From positions 7,913 to 71,912 of the forward strand of contig URCH01000005.1 of NCBI GenBank assembly GCA_900546275.1: a stretch of DNA of 64,000 bases, read 5' to 3'. The stretch comes from an uncultured Mycoplasmatota bacterium. GTDB lineage: Bacteria > Bacillota_I > Bacilli_A > RF39 > UBA660. A program made the translations under genes and the position numbers. Numbering within the stretch: position 1 is the stretch's first letter; each line of letters starts with the position of its first letter. Positions 45,274-54,104 of the stretch are shown here, one piece after another. Under the pieces are notes generated by a model. It did no database searches and was not told the origin of the DNA. It was given only the letters and a program-made list of their open reading frames with translations.

Positions 45274-47154
45274 ATGAGCAATTTTTTTTACTTTATATTA
45301 TGTGGATTTATTTTTTCTTGTTTTTTAAATATAATATATTTTTCTAAAAAACACGTAAAAACAGGTGAAACAAAAATATTTTCTATCTTATTAATTGTGA
45401 ACCTAATAAGTTTAGCAAGCGAACTTGCTTGTTCATATATAGGTTATACATTTTTAGAAAATACAATATATACACATGTAATGACAAAAATATATTTAAT
45501 CTGTTTAATGACATTTTTATTATATATGACACTTTATATTTACGTTATATGTTATGTTGAAAGCAAGAGAGAAAATAAAAAACGCTATAAAAAATTAAAG
45601 TTAATATCATACATTATTTGGTTTATTTGCGCTATTATAGAAATTTTGTTACCAATAACAACAGAAAGTGGTTATGCAACAGGATTAGCTGTAAATTGGT
45701 TATATATATGTTCAACAATAGTACTTATAATTTGGGTAATACCACTTATAAAAAACTTTAAAATAATCGATAAAAGAAAAATACTTCCTATATTACTATT
45801 TGTAATATTTATGTCAGTAATTGCATTCATACAAAAACTATATCCAAATATTACAATAGTTACAGTAATGGAATTTTTAATAATTTTTATTATGTATCAT
45901 ACCATAGAAAATCCAGACGTAAAACTATTAGAAGAAGTAATAATGGCTAAAAACCAAGCAGAAAAAGCAAATAGAGCAAAATCAGATTTCCTATCAAGTA
46001 TGAGCCATGAAATAAGAACACCATTAAATGCAATAGTAGGATTATCTGAAGATATCGCACAATATAAAAATGAAGTTCCAAAAGAAGTAGTAGAAGATTC
46101 AGATGATATAATAAATGCTTCACAAACATTACTTGAAATAGTTGGTAACATACTTGATATAAATAAAATAGAAAGTAATAAAATGGAAATTATAGAAGGA
46201 ACTTATAATTTTAAAGAAACAATAACTAAAATGTGCAGAGTAACATCAACACGTATTGGAGAAAAACCAATAAGCTTTAAATTAAACATAGCAGAAGATA
46301 TTCCATATGAATTAATTGGAGATAGAGGAAAAGTAAAAGAAATAATAAATAACCTACTTACAAATGCAATAAAATATACAGAACAAGGAGAAATAAATTT
46401 AAAAGTAAAATGTGTAAATGATTTAAATAAAAAAATGACAAACCTAATAATAACTTGTCAGGATACAGGAAGAGGAATAAAAGCGGAATATATAAATAAA
46501 TTATTTACAAAATTTGAAAGACTAGATATAGAAAAAAATACAACTGCAGAAGGAACAGGACTTGGACTTGCAATTACAAAATCATTAATAGAAATGATGG
46601 GTGGCAAAATAAATGTTGAATCAAGATTTGGACAAGGTTCAATATTTATGGTTAATATTCCACAAAAAATAAGTAAAATATCTGCCCCTATGACAGAAAA
46701 AGAAATCATGGATACTGCAAGCAATTTATTTGGAAGAAAAGAAAATAACTTACAAGAAGAAACAAATATTTCGTTTGAAAAATATAAAGGTAAAAAAATA
46801 CTTGTTGTAGATGATAATAAATTAAATATAAAGGTAGCAAGACGTGCATTACAAAACTTTGAATTTGAGATAGATGAGGCAGAGGATGGACAAGTATGTT
46901 TAGATAAAATAAATGCAGGAAATGAGTATGATCTAATACTAATGGATATAATGATGCCAAATATGAGCGGAGAAGAAACAATAAAAAAACTAAAAGAAAA
47001 TAAAAACTTTAATACACCAGTTATAGCGTTAACAGCAGATGCATTATCAGGTGCTAAAGAAAAATATATGCAAGAAGGATTTGTAGATTATATAGCAAAA
47101 CCTTTCTCAAGAGATCAAATAAAAGAAAAATTAGATAATATATTTAAAGATTAA
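45274..47154 (+). CDS. Hybrid sensor histidine kinase with receiver domain
   Basis: 626 residues from ATG 45274 (AGAGGTG six bases upstream). The N-terminal 215 residues contain about seven membrane helices. A short coiled linker follows, then the dimerisation/phosphoacceptor domain with His245 in SHEIRTPLNAI. The ATPase domain has the N box NLLTNAIKYT and the G box GTGLGLAI. A C-terminal receiver domain begins ILVVDDNKLNI and carries phospho-acceptor Asp558 in LMDIMMP and Lys in KPF. A phosphorelay would run from His245 to Asp558 and then to an unlinked phosphotransfer protein. The 7TM input region suggests a small-molecule or membrane signal. No partner regulator lies beside it. The agr kinase is a different family, so this is not AgrC. 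Confidence 0.92.
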   Translation: MSNFFYFILCGFIFSCFLNIIYFSKKHVKTGETKIFSILLIVNLISLASELACSYIGYTFLENTIYTHVMTKIYLICLMTFLLYMTLYIYVICYVESKRENKKRYKKLKLISYIIWFICAIIEILLPITTESGYATGLAVNWLYICSTIVLIIWVIPLIKNFKIIDKRKILPILLFVIFMSVIAFIQKLYPNITIVTVMEFLIIFIMYHTIENPDVKLLEEVIMAKNQAEKANRAKSDFLSSMSHEIRTPLNAIVGLSEDIAQYKNEVPKEVVEDSDDIINASQTLLEIVGNILDINKIESNKMEIIEGTYNFKETITKMCRVTSTRIGEKPISFKLNIAEDIPYELIGDRGKVKEIINNLLTNAIKYTEQGEINLKVKCVNDLNKKMTNLIITCQDTGRGIKAEYINKLFTKFERLDIEKNTTAEGTGLGLAITKSLIEMMGGKINVESRFGQGSIFMVNIPQKISKISAPMTEKEIMDTASNLFGRKENNLQEETNISFEKYKGKKILVVDDNKLNIKVARRALQNFEFEIDEAEDGQVCLDKINAGNEYDLILMDIMMPNMSGEETIKKLKENKNFNTPVIALTADALSGAKEKYMQEGFVDYIAKPFSRDQIKEKLDNIFKD

Positions 47155-47160
47155 AAAACT

Positions 47161-47189
47161 TTGTACGATTAACAATAATATGATATAAT
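47161..47189 (+). promoter_or_regulatory. Promoter of the double-thioredoxin operon
   Basis: TTGTAC (47161-47166), 17-bp spacer, perfect TATAAT (47184-47189) with extended TG (47181-47182). Confidence 0.75.
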
Positions 47190-47232
47190 TAAATCAGTGA
47201 GTAAGGCACTATTTATAAGAAAGAGGTAGAAT

Positions 47233-48027
47233 ATGAACGAAAAGAAAAAAGGTATAATAGTATTAGCTGTTCTTCTATTATTTGTAGCTTTAGTAGTAGC
47301 ATTTATAATAATAGATAACGTTAATTCAAAAAAAGAATTAGACAAATTTATGAAATATTATAATTCACAAGAAACAACATTAGTTATGCTTGGAAAAGAA
47401 GGATGTTCTTATTGCGAAGCATTCCAACCAGAACTTGATTTTATGGCAGAACAATATAATTTTAAATATGAATATATTGCAATGGATAAATTAAATTCAA
47501 ACGATTACAAGAAACTACTTGATATAGTAGAAGTAAGTTCGGAAGATTTTGGAACACCATATACATTTGTTGTAGAAAATGGTAAAAAAATCGATTCATT
47601 AGCTGGTGCAGTAGAAGAATCAGAATTATTAGATTTCCTAAAAAAATATAACTTTGTAGGAGAAGACGCTAAATTATTAATAAATTATATTGATTACAAT
47701 AAATATGATGAATTACTAAAAAGTTCTACTAAACAAATAATTGGAATAGGAAAAACAACATGTATATATTGTAAAATGTCTAAACCAGTATTAAATAGAA
47801 TCATCAAACAATATGGAATCACTATAAATTATTTGAATTTAGATTCATTAAAAGAAGAACAATTAAATTCACTATATAATTCATTAGAATTCTTTACAAC
47901 AGAAGAATGGGGAACACCAACATTCCTAATAGTTGAAAATGGAAAATTAGTTGATTATATATCAGGACTTCAAACAGATAGTAAGTTTGTATCAATATTT
48001 AAAGAATATGGTTTAATAGGAGATTAA
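47233..48027 (+). CDS. Membrane-anchored tandem thioredoxin-like protein
   Basis: 264 residues. A single N-terminal membrane helix (GIIVLAVLLLFVALVVAFIII, residues 8-28) is followed by two thioredoxin-like folds. The first has CSYC near residue 58 and the cis-proline segment GTPYTFVVENGK. The second has CIYC near residue 178 and GTPTFLIVENGK. Both active sites are complete CxxC pairs. Each half resembles bacteriocin-transport accessory (thioredoxin-like) proteins of Firmicutes. The topology places both domains outside, where they could oxidise, isomerise or reduce exported proteins. First gene of an operon with the PH-domain gene, whose start is one base after the stop codon. AGAGG precedes the ATG. 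Confidence 0.85.
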   Translation: MNEKKKGIIVLAVLLLFVALVVAFIIIDNVNSKKELDKFMKYYNSQETTLVMLGKEGCSYCEAFQPELDFMAEQYNFKYEYIAMDKLNSNDYKKLLDIVEVSSEDFGTPYTFVVENGKKIDSLAGAVEESELLDFLKKYNFVGEDAKLLINYIDYNKYDELLKSSTKQIIGIGKTTCIYCKMSKPVLNRIIKQYGITINYLNLDSLKEEQLNSLYNSLEFFTTEEWGTPTFLIVENGKLVDYISGLQTDSKFVSIFKEYGLIGD

Positions 48028-48028
48028 T

Positions 48029-48481
48029 ATGGAAAGTTTAGTATATCAAAAAGTAAAAGAGTTCAAAAACAAATACCCAATGACAATATCATGGAGGTTA
48101 AAAAAACATGCAAAAGTTGTAGAAGAACACTTAAATAGCGATGAAAAGGTTTTATATGCTTTTGCTGCTCAAAAAAATGATAATCCTATAGATATAATTA
48201 CAACAAATGTTATCGCAATTACTAATAAAAGAATCGTATTAGGTCAAAAAAGATTATTGTTTGGTTATTTCTTCACATCAATTACACCAGACATGTTTAA
48301 TGACTTAAAAGTAAAAATGGGACTAGTATGGGGAAAAATATATATTGATACAGTAAAAGAATTTGTAACTCTATCAAATATACAAAAAGCTGCACTTAGC
48401 GAAATAGAAAGTGCAATATCAGAATATATAATAGAAGAAAAAAAGAAATATGCTAAACGAGAAGTAGAAAAAAACGTATAA
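48029..48481 (+). CDS. Bacterial PH (YokE-like) domain protein
   Basis: 150 residues and no membrane segment. The central part (EKVLYAFAAQ, then TNVIAITNKRIVLGQKRLLFG and the long C-terminal helix) follows the bacterial pleckstrin-homology pattern: a strand set with the signature T-N-K-R-I. These domains are found in many stress or envelope proteins of Firmicutes, with no enzymatic role known. It is one base from the thioredoxin-like gene and has its own GGAG. The C-terminal helix is lysine-rich. Function cannot be assigned beyond the fold. Confidence 0.65.
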   Translation: MESLVYQKVKEFKNKYPMTISWRLKKHAKVVEEHLNSDEKVLYAFAAQKNDNPIDIITTNVIAITNKRIVLGQKRLLFGYFFTSITPDMFNDLKVKMGLVWGKIYIDTVKEFVTLSNIQKAALSEIESAISEYIIEEKKKYAKREVEKNV

Positions 48482-48495
48482 TATTTATACGTTTT
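48471..48495 (+). terminator. Hairpin after the PH-domain gene
   Basis: AAAACGTATA (48471-48480) pairs perfectly with TATACGTTTT (48486-48495). Only four T end the stem, so termination may be partial and allow readthrough to the next gene at 48515. Confidence 0.5.
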
Positions 48496-48514
48496 AATTG
48501 TAAAGAGGTAAAAA

Positions 48515-49765
48515 ATGAAAACAAAAATAAGCAAATACATAATTTCAATACTATTTATATTAATATTTATAAGAATCTCATATTTATTTTTAAGAAATAA
48601 AATAGAAAATAAATATGAATTAAAATATAACGATTATTTAATTAAAGTAGAAGAAAAATATGAAAAATCAAAAACAGATAATTTAGATGCTTATAATTAT
48701 AAAATACTAGTTGATAATGCAGAATATAATTTTCAAATATTTGATAATTTATATAAACAAGAAAAGAATATAAAAAAAATATATTATTATGATAATTCAG
48801 ATTATAAATGTATATATCCTATTTTTAAAAACAAAAAGCAATATATAGATATAATTTGTACAGATTCTAAAGAATATAATTATTATCACAATATAAATGA
48901 TAAAAGTGAAACCTTACAAGAATTTGCTAAAAACATTAAAGAATATAATGAAAATCAATATGATAATATAAAAGAATTAGAAGAAATTGATAATGTAAAA
49001 ATAACAAAAAAATTTGACACGTTCGGATTCATGTCAAATTATAAAGGATTTTATGATTTAAAAAACAAAAAAAATGTTCAATTATTTAAAAAAGATATAT
49101 ATAATCAAACATTAAATTATTTTCTAGATAAATATTATATAGTTGCTGATTATAATCAAACATACGAATTTGATAAATTAATTATAGTTGATATGACAAC
49201 AGGAAAACAAAAAGAAATTATCTGTTATCCTAAAATATCATTTGATTCATATATACAAGGTGAAGTAAATAATGAATTATATTTATATGATAAAAAAAAT
49301 AAAAAACAATATAAGATTAATCCTAGTAAACTAAGTATAGAAGAAATCGGTAACTACGAAAAAGGAATAAAAATATATAAAAATAATGAATGGACCATAG
49401 AAAAGAGTTCAAATTGTTCAAATAATGAAATATTATTTGAAAATAAATATTATACAAATATGAAAGATAATACTTATGAAAAAATAGAAAAGTTAGGTAC
49501 AGAATTAGGTTATTATTATTTTTATAAATTAGAGGATGAAACATATAAAATTTATAGATCAACAATAGATAATACGGAAGATAAAATATATTTATTTGAA
49601 ACAAAAACAATAAATCAAATAAAATATTATAAAGCTGAAGTATATTATATAGATAATGATGAACTAAAAAAGTATTCAGACACAAATGGAACAGAAGTAA
49701 TTGCTTCATTTAAAGAATTGGAATTTAATAATACAATAAAATTCGGAGTATACAAAAAGAGCTAA
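48515..49765 (+). CDS. Uncharacterised membrane-anchored protein, 416 residues
   Basis: One N-terminal membrane helix (IISILFILIFIRISYLFL) and about 385 residues outside that are very rich in Tyr, Lys, Asn and Asp. Beta-strand-like segments recur with aromatic residues (YYIVADYNQTYEF, LIIVDMTTGKQKEI, YLYDKKNKKQYKI), which suggests a propeller-like fold. No catalytic motif and no known family recognised. It follows the PH-domain gene by 33 bases with a hairpin between. It converges on the minus-strand gene at 49769 with only three bases separating them. Codon use matches neighbours, so it is a real gene. Confidence 0.7.
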   Translation: MKTKISKYIISILFILIFIRISYLFLRNKIENKYELKYNDYLIKVEEKYEKSKTDNLDAYNYKILVDNAEYNFQIFDNLYKQEKNIKKIYYYDNSDYKCIYPIFKNKKQYIDIICTDSKEYNYYHNINDKSETLQEFAKNIKEYNENQYDNIKELEEIDNVKITKKFDTFGFMSNYKGFYDLKNKKNVQLFKKDIYNQTLNYFLDKYYIVADYNQTYEFDKLIIVDMTTGKQKEIICYPKISFDSYIQGEVNNELYLYDKKNKKQYKINPSKLSIEEIGNYEKGIKIYKNNEWTIEKSSNCSNNEILFENKYYTNMKDNTYEKIEKLGTELGYYYFYKLEDETYKIYRSTIDNTEDKIYLFETKTINQIKYYKAEVYYIDNDELKKYSDTNGTEVIASFKELEFNNTIKFGVYKKS

Positions 49766-49768
49766 AAA

Positions 49769-50431
49769 TTATTTTTTGCTCTTTTTAAATAAATCAAATC
49801 TTAAATCAGGAAATGCTTTTACTATTCTTCTAAAAAAATAACCTTTTGACATAATTTCTGATTTTACTTTTTTTGAAACTTCATTAGTAGAATCCTTTCT
49901 TAAATTTGAAGCTGAAATTTTAATCTTTTTGATAATATTACAAGATAAAATAACATCTAAAATAAATAAAACAAATAAAGTGCAACTTATAATATTAAAT
50001 AATAAAGGATTAATCTTTAATAATAAATTACTAAAAAATGGATTTATGAATTTTATTAATAAGACACCTAACATACCAAATGCAATAGAATTAATTAAAC
50101 AAATTCTCCCATTTAAATTGAAAGGTTCATTAGTATAATCCCACCAACGAGCTTTAAAAATTTTTTCCATGATATAACTTGTCAAATATTCAGTTATAGA
50201 ACAAATTATTATTGACATAAAAAATAAAACTAAAATATCTTCTTTATAACGTGATAACAAAAATATCATAATTAAAGAAGCAGAGCCATAAATAGGACAA
50301 TAGGGACCTATTAAGAAACCTCTATTTGCAAATTTTTGTTTAAGAATAACATTAACACAAAACATTTCAATAAGCCATCCTATAAATGAATAAATAAAAA
50401 ATAATGCGAAATAAAATAAAACTTCTTTCAT
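49769..50431 (-). CDS. Putative ABC-transporter type IV membrane protein (CmpB family)
   Basis: 220 residues from the ATG at 50431, which follows a GGGAGG site (an upstream TTG in the same frame would overlap that site). It has five or so membrane helices and matches the family annotated as putative ABC-transporter type IV (CmpB-like). Hallmarks are FIYSFIGWLIEMFCV near the N-terminus, NRGFLIGPYCPIYG, and the segment WWDYTNEPFNLNGRICL. Family function is unknown; many members lie in small operons with no transporter ATPase, and none is present here. The C-terminal 50 residues are charged and cytoplasmic. It diverges from the patatin-like gene and converges on the gene at 48515. Confidence 0.85.
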   Translation of the reverse strand: MKEVLFYFALFFIYSFIGWLIEMFCVNVILKQKFANRGFLIGPYCPIYGSASLIMIFLLSRYKEDILVLFFMSIIICSITEYLTSYIMEKIFKARWWDYTNEPFNLNGRICLINSIAFGMLGVLLIKFINPFFSNLLLKINPLLFNIISCTLFVLFILDVILSCNIIKKIKISASNLRKDSTNEVSKKVKSEIMSKGYFFRRIVKAFPDLRFDLFKKSKK

Positions 50432-50467
50432 AAATCCTCCCAATGATAAAAATTATACCACGAATAA

Positions 50468-50496
50468 TTGAATAAGTAAACTTTTTGTGCTATATT
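50468..50496 (+). promoter_or_regulatory. Promoter of the patatin-trpS operon
   Basis: TTGAAT (50468-50473), 17-bp spacer, TATATT (50491-50496). It leaves a leader of about 10 nt containing AAGGAGG. Confidence 0.65.
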
Positions 50497-50513
50497 AAAA
50501 AAGGAGGAAATAT

Positions 50514-51698
50514 ATGGAAAAAGTTGGTATTGTTTTGTCGGGTGGTGGAGCCAGAGGATCATATCAAATTGGAGTTTGGAAAGCATTAAACAAACTAAAA
50601 ATTAAATATGATGTTGTTACTGGAACAAGCGTTGGAGCATTAAATGGATTATTATTTGTTCAAAAAGATTATAAAAAAGCTTATAAAATATGGAAAAATA
50701 TAGGTTATGATTTTTTATTTGACGATGCTGAAAAATTGAATATAACTACTGAACATATATATAAAACATATATTAGTGAATTTTTTAAACATGGCGGTAT
50801 GGAAGTAAAACAATTAGAAAAACAAATTGAAATTGCATATGATGAAAAAAAATTCTATTCTTCGCCAGTGGACTACGGAATAGTAGTATATAATCTTACT
50901 AAATTAAAACCAGAAATGTTAACAAAAAATATGTTAACAAACGAAAATATTAAAGACTATGTTTTAGCATCAGCAAGTTGTTTTCCAACATTTAAAATGA
51001 AAAATATTGAAGGAATGAATTATATAGATGGTGGATATTACGATAATATGCCAATAAACTTATGTGCTACACTAGGTGCAACAAAAATAATTGCTGTTGA
51101 TATGAAAGCAATAGGAATTAAAAGAAAAACTAAAAATAAAAATTTAGATATAACAATAATAACACCTAATAATAAAATAACACCTACATTTGTTTTTGAC
51201 TCAGATTTAGCTGTAAAAACAATGAAATTTGGATATAATGATACAATGAAAGTTTTTGGGAAATATGTTGGTAAAAAATTCACATATAAAAAGAAATCAT
51301 TTGAAAAATATAAAAATAAAAAAACAAGTAAAAATAATATAGATAAGATACTATCATATTATCCGTTAAAACATCAAAAAACAATATATGAACTTTTAGT
51401 AAGTAGTCAATTACTTGATATAATTGAATACCTTGGGACAACTTTTTCTATAGAAGAATCTAAAATATATAGTATAAAAAAATTTAATAAACTACTTATA
51501 AAAAAGTTAAATGAAACACAAACAAAAGAATTTAATATAAAAGATAAATTTAAAACTAAGAAAAACATACAAAATAAAGAGTATGTTAAATATATTACTC
51601 AATCTATATATAATCAAGATGAAAAAGTAATAAAAAAATCAATAAATGAAACACCAAAAGAATTTATCTCAGCACTTTATTTATACACAATTTTATAA
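50514..51698 (+). CDS. Patatin-like phospholipase
   Basis: 394 residues. The N-terminal 200 residues are a patatin domain. The oxyanion glycine motif is LSGGGARGSYQIGVW. The nucleophile elbow is GTSVG, with the catalytic Ser near residue 41. The catalytic Asp lies in DGGYYDNMP near residue 171. The enzyme family hydrolyses acyl esters of phospholipids. The C-terminal half is lysine-rich and helical and has no domain I can name. No signal peptide, so it acts from the cytoplasm on the inner membrane face. It shares an operon with trpS (16 bases apart), probably a chance pairing in a lineage with compact operons. RssA/YlbK-like proteins are the closest group by layout. Confidence 0.9.
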   Translation: MEKVGIVLSGGGARGSYQIGVWKALNKLKIKYDVVTGTSVGALNGLLFVQKDYKKAYKIWKNIGYDFLFDDAEKLNITTEHIYKTYISEFFKHGGMEVKQLEKQIEIAYDEKKFYSSPVDYGIVVYNLTKLKPEMLTKNMLTNENIKDYVLASASCFPTFKMKNIEGMNYIDGGYYDNMPINLCATLGATKIIAVDMKAIGIKRKTKNKNLDITIITPNNKITPTFVFDSDLAVKTMKFGYNDTMKVFGKYVGKKFTYKKKSFEKYKNKKTSKNNIDKILSYYPLKHQKTIYELLVSSQLLDIIEYLGTTFSIEESKIYSIKKFNKLLIKKLNETQTKEFNIKDKFKTKKNIQNKEYVKYITQSIYNQDEKVIKKSINETPKEFISALYLYTIL

Positions 51699-51713
51699 CA
51701 AAAGGAGAAACAT

Positions 51714-52721
51714 ATGAAAAAAAGAATATTAACAGGAATAAGACCGACAGGAAATCTACATATAGGACATTATTTTGGAGCTGTTCAAAATTGGATAAAA
51801 CTACAAGATGAATATGAAATGTTTATTGAAATAGCCGATGTCCAAGCACTTACCGATAACTTTAATAATCCAGAAAAAATAAGAAAAAGTTTAAAAGAAT
51901 TAACAATAGATTTATTATCAGTAGGAATAGATCCAAGTAAAGTAACTATTTTTATACAATCAATGATACCACAAATTGCAGAATTAACAGTATTTTATTC
52001 AAACCTAGTAACTATGTCTAGATTATATAGAAACCCAACTGTTAAGACAGAAATAGCTCAAAAAAAAGAATTATTTGGAAACCAAGGTGAAAGTGTTACA
52101 TATGGGTTTGTGGGTTATCCAATCAGTCAAGCAGCGGATATAACGTGCTTTAAAGGAAGATATATACCTGTTGGAGAAGATCAATTGCCTTTGATAGAAC
52201 AAACACGTGAAATTGTTAGAAAATTTAATTCAATTTACAATTCTTCGTTAGTAGAACCAGAAGCATTACTTACAAAGGAAAGTAGAATAAAAGGATTAGA
52301 CGGAAACGAAAAAATGGGAAAAAGCCTTGGAAATGCAATATACCTTATAGATGATGAACAAACAATAACAAAAAAAATAATGTCTGCTTTAACAGATACT
52401 CAAAAAATAAAAGCAAATGATCCAGCAAATCCAGATGTATGTATGGTTTATTATTATCACAAACTAGTAAATAAACAAAATGTTAACACAGTATGTGAGG
52501 AATGTAAAAAAGGTGCAAGAGGCTGTGTAAATTGCAAAAAAGAATTAATTCAAAAAATGAATGAGTTTTTAAATCCATTTAGGGAAAAACGAAAATATTA
52601 TGAAAATAATATGAATGAAGTAGATAACATATTAAAAAATGGAACAAAAAAAGCACAAGAAGAAGCGCAACAAACAATAAAAGAAATAAAAAAAGATATG
52701 AAAATAGACTATTATGAATAA
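51714..52721 (+). CDS. trpS: Tryptophanyl-tRNA synthetase
   Basis: 335 residues, the normal size of bacterial TrpRS, which charges tRNA-Trp. The class I signature is in RPTGNLHIGHYFGAV (TxNxHIGH, residues 11-20). The second signature is KMGKSLGNAI (residue 198 onwards; KMSKS equivalent). QIAELTVFYSN and GYPISQAADI, with the Trp-binding residues, are conserved. The coding end carries a typical anticodon-binding helix set. A cysteine pair pattern (CEECKKGARGCVNCK, about residues 260-275) is conserved in a Firmicute subgroup and may hold zinc. There is no T-box leader, as the gene is 15 bases from the previous stop. AAAGGAG precedes the ATG. Confidence 0.97.
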   Translation: MKKRILTGIRPTGNLHIGHYFGAVQNWIKLQDEYEMFIEIADVQALTDNFNNPEKIRKSLKELTIDLLSVGIDPSKVTIFIQSMIPQIAELTVFYSNLVTMSRLYRNPTVKTEIAQKKELFGNQGESVTYGFVGYPISQAADITCFKGRYIPVGEDQLPLIEQTREIVRKFNSIYNSSLVEPEALLTKESRIKGLDGNEKMGKSLGNAIYLIDDEQTITKKIMSALTDTQKIKANDPANPDVCMVYYYHKLVNKQNVNTVCEECKKGARGCVNCKKELIQKMNEFLNPFREKRKYYENNMNEVDNILKNGTKKAQEEAQQTIKEIKKDMKIDYYE

Positions 52722-52730
52722 AATAAAGTA

Positions 52731-52784
52731 AAAAAGTATTATAAAAGTATTATAGATATTATTTAATATAATACTTTTTTATTT
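52731..52784 (+). terminator. Terminator of the patatin-trpS operon
   Basis: AAAAAGTATTATA (52731-52743) pairs with TATAATACTTTTT (52767-52779), with a 23-nt loop that itself contains a repeat of AAGTATTATA. T-rich tail follows. AT-rich but long. Confidence 0.7.
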
Positions 52785-52800
52785 GTATTTAAAACTTTTG

Positions 52801-52857
52801 TTTTTAAAAATCAAATCTTTGTAAGTTCAAATTTTTATGAATTTTGATTTTAAAAAA
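52801..52857 (+). repeat. Long AT-rich inverted repeat in the DUF368 leader
   Basis: TTTTTAAAAATCAAAT (52801-52816) and ATTTTGATTTTAAAAAA (52841-52857) are nearly perfect complements around a 24-nt loop. It lies 37 bases upstream of the DUF368 start codon. It is not followed by a T-run on either strand, so it is not a terminator; it could form in the mRNA leader or act as a protein-binding site. Confidence 0.45.
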
Positions 52858-52893
52858 TCTATGATTTGTTAAGATTTGTGATAGGGAGAATAT

Positions 52894-53712
52894 ATGAAAA
52901 ATATAATTATAAACTTATTAAAAGGTATAGTGATAGGAATTGGAAAGATAATTCCTGGAGTAAGTGGCGCAGTTATAGCAATTAGTTTAGGTGTATACGA
53001 AAAGGGTTTAGAAGCAATAACTAAAATTAATAAAGAAAATATAAAATTTTTGATAAATATAGGAAGTGGAATTGTAATATCAATAATATTATTTAGCAAG
53101 TTAATATTATATTTTATGAATAATTATTATCTACCAACAATGTTGCTATTTATAGGTCTTATAATAGGTGGTACTTTTGAGCTAAAAAAAAATATCAAAT
53201 TTGATAGAAAAATCGATATTGTTATACTTTTAATATCAATAATTTTAATGTATTTAATTAGTATATTAAAAAATCCACAAAATAATGTAATGCTTCAAAT
53301 GAATGTACATACATATATAAAATTGATATTTGCAGGTATATTAGATGCATTTGCAACAGTTTTTCCAGGGATAAGTGGGACAGCACTTCTAATGTTGTAT
53401 GGATGCTATAACACAATAATGATGGCGCTTAGTAATGTACTGCAATCTAGCTTGATTGTATCTAATTTATTTGTACTAACTTCATACGGAAGTGGAATGT
53501 TAATTGGAATAATAATGTTTTCTAAAATCATAACATATTTGTTCAAAAAATATTCAAAGCAAACAAGTATTTTCATATTAGGGATAAGTGTTTCAACAAT
53601 ATTTATGCTTTTAAAAGACACAATTGGTATGAGTAAAAATATAATTGAGATTATATTTTCAATATTTTTACTTGTAATTGGATATTTTTTATCAAGAAAA
53701 ATAATTAAATAA
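52894..53712 (+). CDS. DUF368 membrane protein, undecaprenyl-phosphate carrier type
   Basis: 272 residues with about eight membrane helices. The start LLKGIVIGIGKIIPGVSGA is the hallmark of DUF368, and the second copy of that motif occurs mid-protein (ATVFPGISGTALLMLYG), showing the internal duplication typical of the family. Members have been linked to recycling of the lipid carrier undecaprenyl phosphate across the membrane, supporting wall and teichoic acid synthesis. Length is normal. GGGAG precedes the ATG. A long inverted repeat lies in its leader. Followed closely by a small gene of unknown function with its own AGAGGTG. Confidence 0.88.
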   Translation: MKNIIINLLKGIVIGIGKIIPGVSGAVIAISLGVYEKGLEAITKINKENIKFLINIGSGIVISIILFSKLILYFMNNYYLPTMLLFIGLIIGGTFELKKNIKFDRKIDIVILLISIILMYLISILKNPQNNVMLQMNVHTYIKLIFAGILDAFATVFPGISGTALLMLYGCYNTIMMALSNVLQSSLIVSNLFVLTSYGSGMLIGIIMFSKIITYLFKKYSKQTSIFILGISVSTIFMLLKDTIGMSKNIIEIIFSIFLLVIGYFLSRKIIK

Positions 53713-53740
53713 CATATCATATATAGAGGTGACACGAATA

Positions 53741-54070
53741 ATGGAAAAAAAGCCAAATGTATTTGTTAATAAAATAAATAAGGCGATACATAATAATGAA
53801 AATGTGTATTTTTCACAGGGAGAAAAAATAGAAAAGGAGGAGCAAAAAAATACAACTAATTTTGAACTGCCATCAAAAACAATAGAACAAAAAATTAAAG
53901 AAATCTTTGATTCTAATACTTATATATACAAAGCAGATGTAGAAATCACAACAAAAGATACTAAAATGACGAAAAGATTAATAGGAAAAAATGGTAAATA
54001 TTTAATCACAATGGATAATGAGCTTATCCCAATAGAAGAAATAACAGATATAAAAAATAAAAATGATTAA
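53741..54070 (+). CDS. Small lysine-rich protein of unknown function
   Basis: 109 residues from the ATG at 53741, preferred because AGAGGTG lies at proper distance (an upstream GTG overlaps that site). A charged, Lys/Glu/Asn-rich protein without cysteines, signal peptide or membrane segment. The C-terminal half looks like a small alpha/beta domain (YIYKADVEITTKDTKMTKR, then LIGKNGKYLITMDNELIP). I do not recognise it. It follows the DUF368 gene by 28 bases and ends at a bidirectional terminator shared with cotZ. Its position suggests co-transcription with DUF368. Confidence 0.65.
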   Translation: MEKKPNVFVNKINKAIHNNENVYFSQGEKIEKEEQKNTTNFELPSKTIEQKIKEIFDSNTYIYKADVEITTKDTKMTKRLIGKNGKYLITMDNELIPIEEITDIKNKND

Positions 54071-54073
54071 AAT

Positions 54074-54097
54074 AAAAAGCGAGGAAACCCGCTTTTT
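54074..54097. terminator. Bidirectional terminator between two convergent genes
   Basis: AAAAAGCG (54074-54081) and CGCTTTTT (54090-54097) with an 8-nt loop. The A and T flanks serve both the plus-strand gene ending at 54070 and cotZ on the minus strand. Confidence 0.85.
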
Positions 54098-54104
54098 AAA
54101 ATGT

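Noticed and set aside
51699..51713. T-box riboswitch upstream of trpS
   Set aside because: Only 15 bases separate trpS from the preceding gene; there is no room for a T-box leader and no such motif at the operon start.
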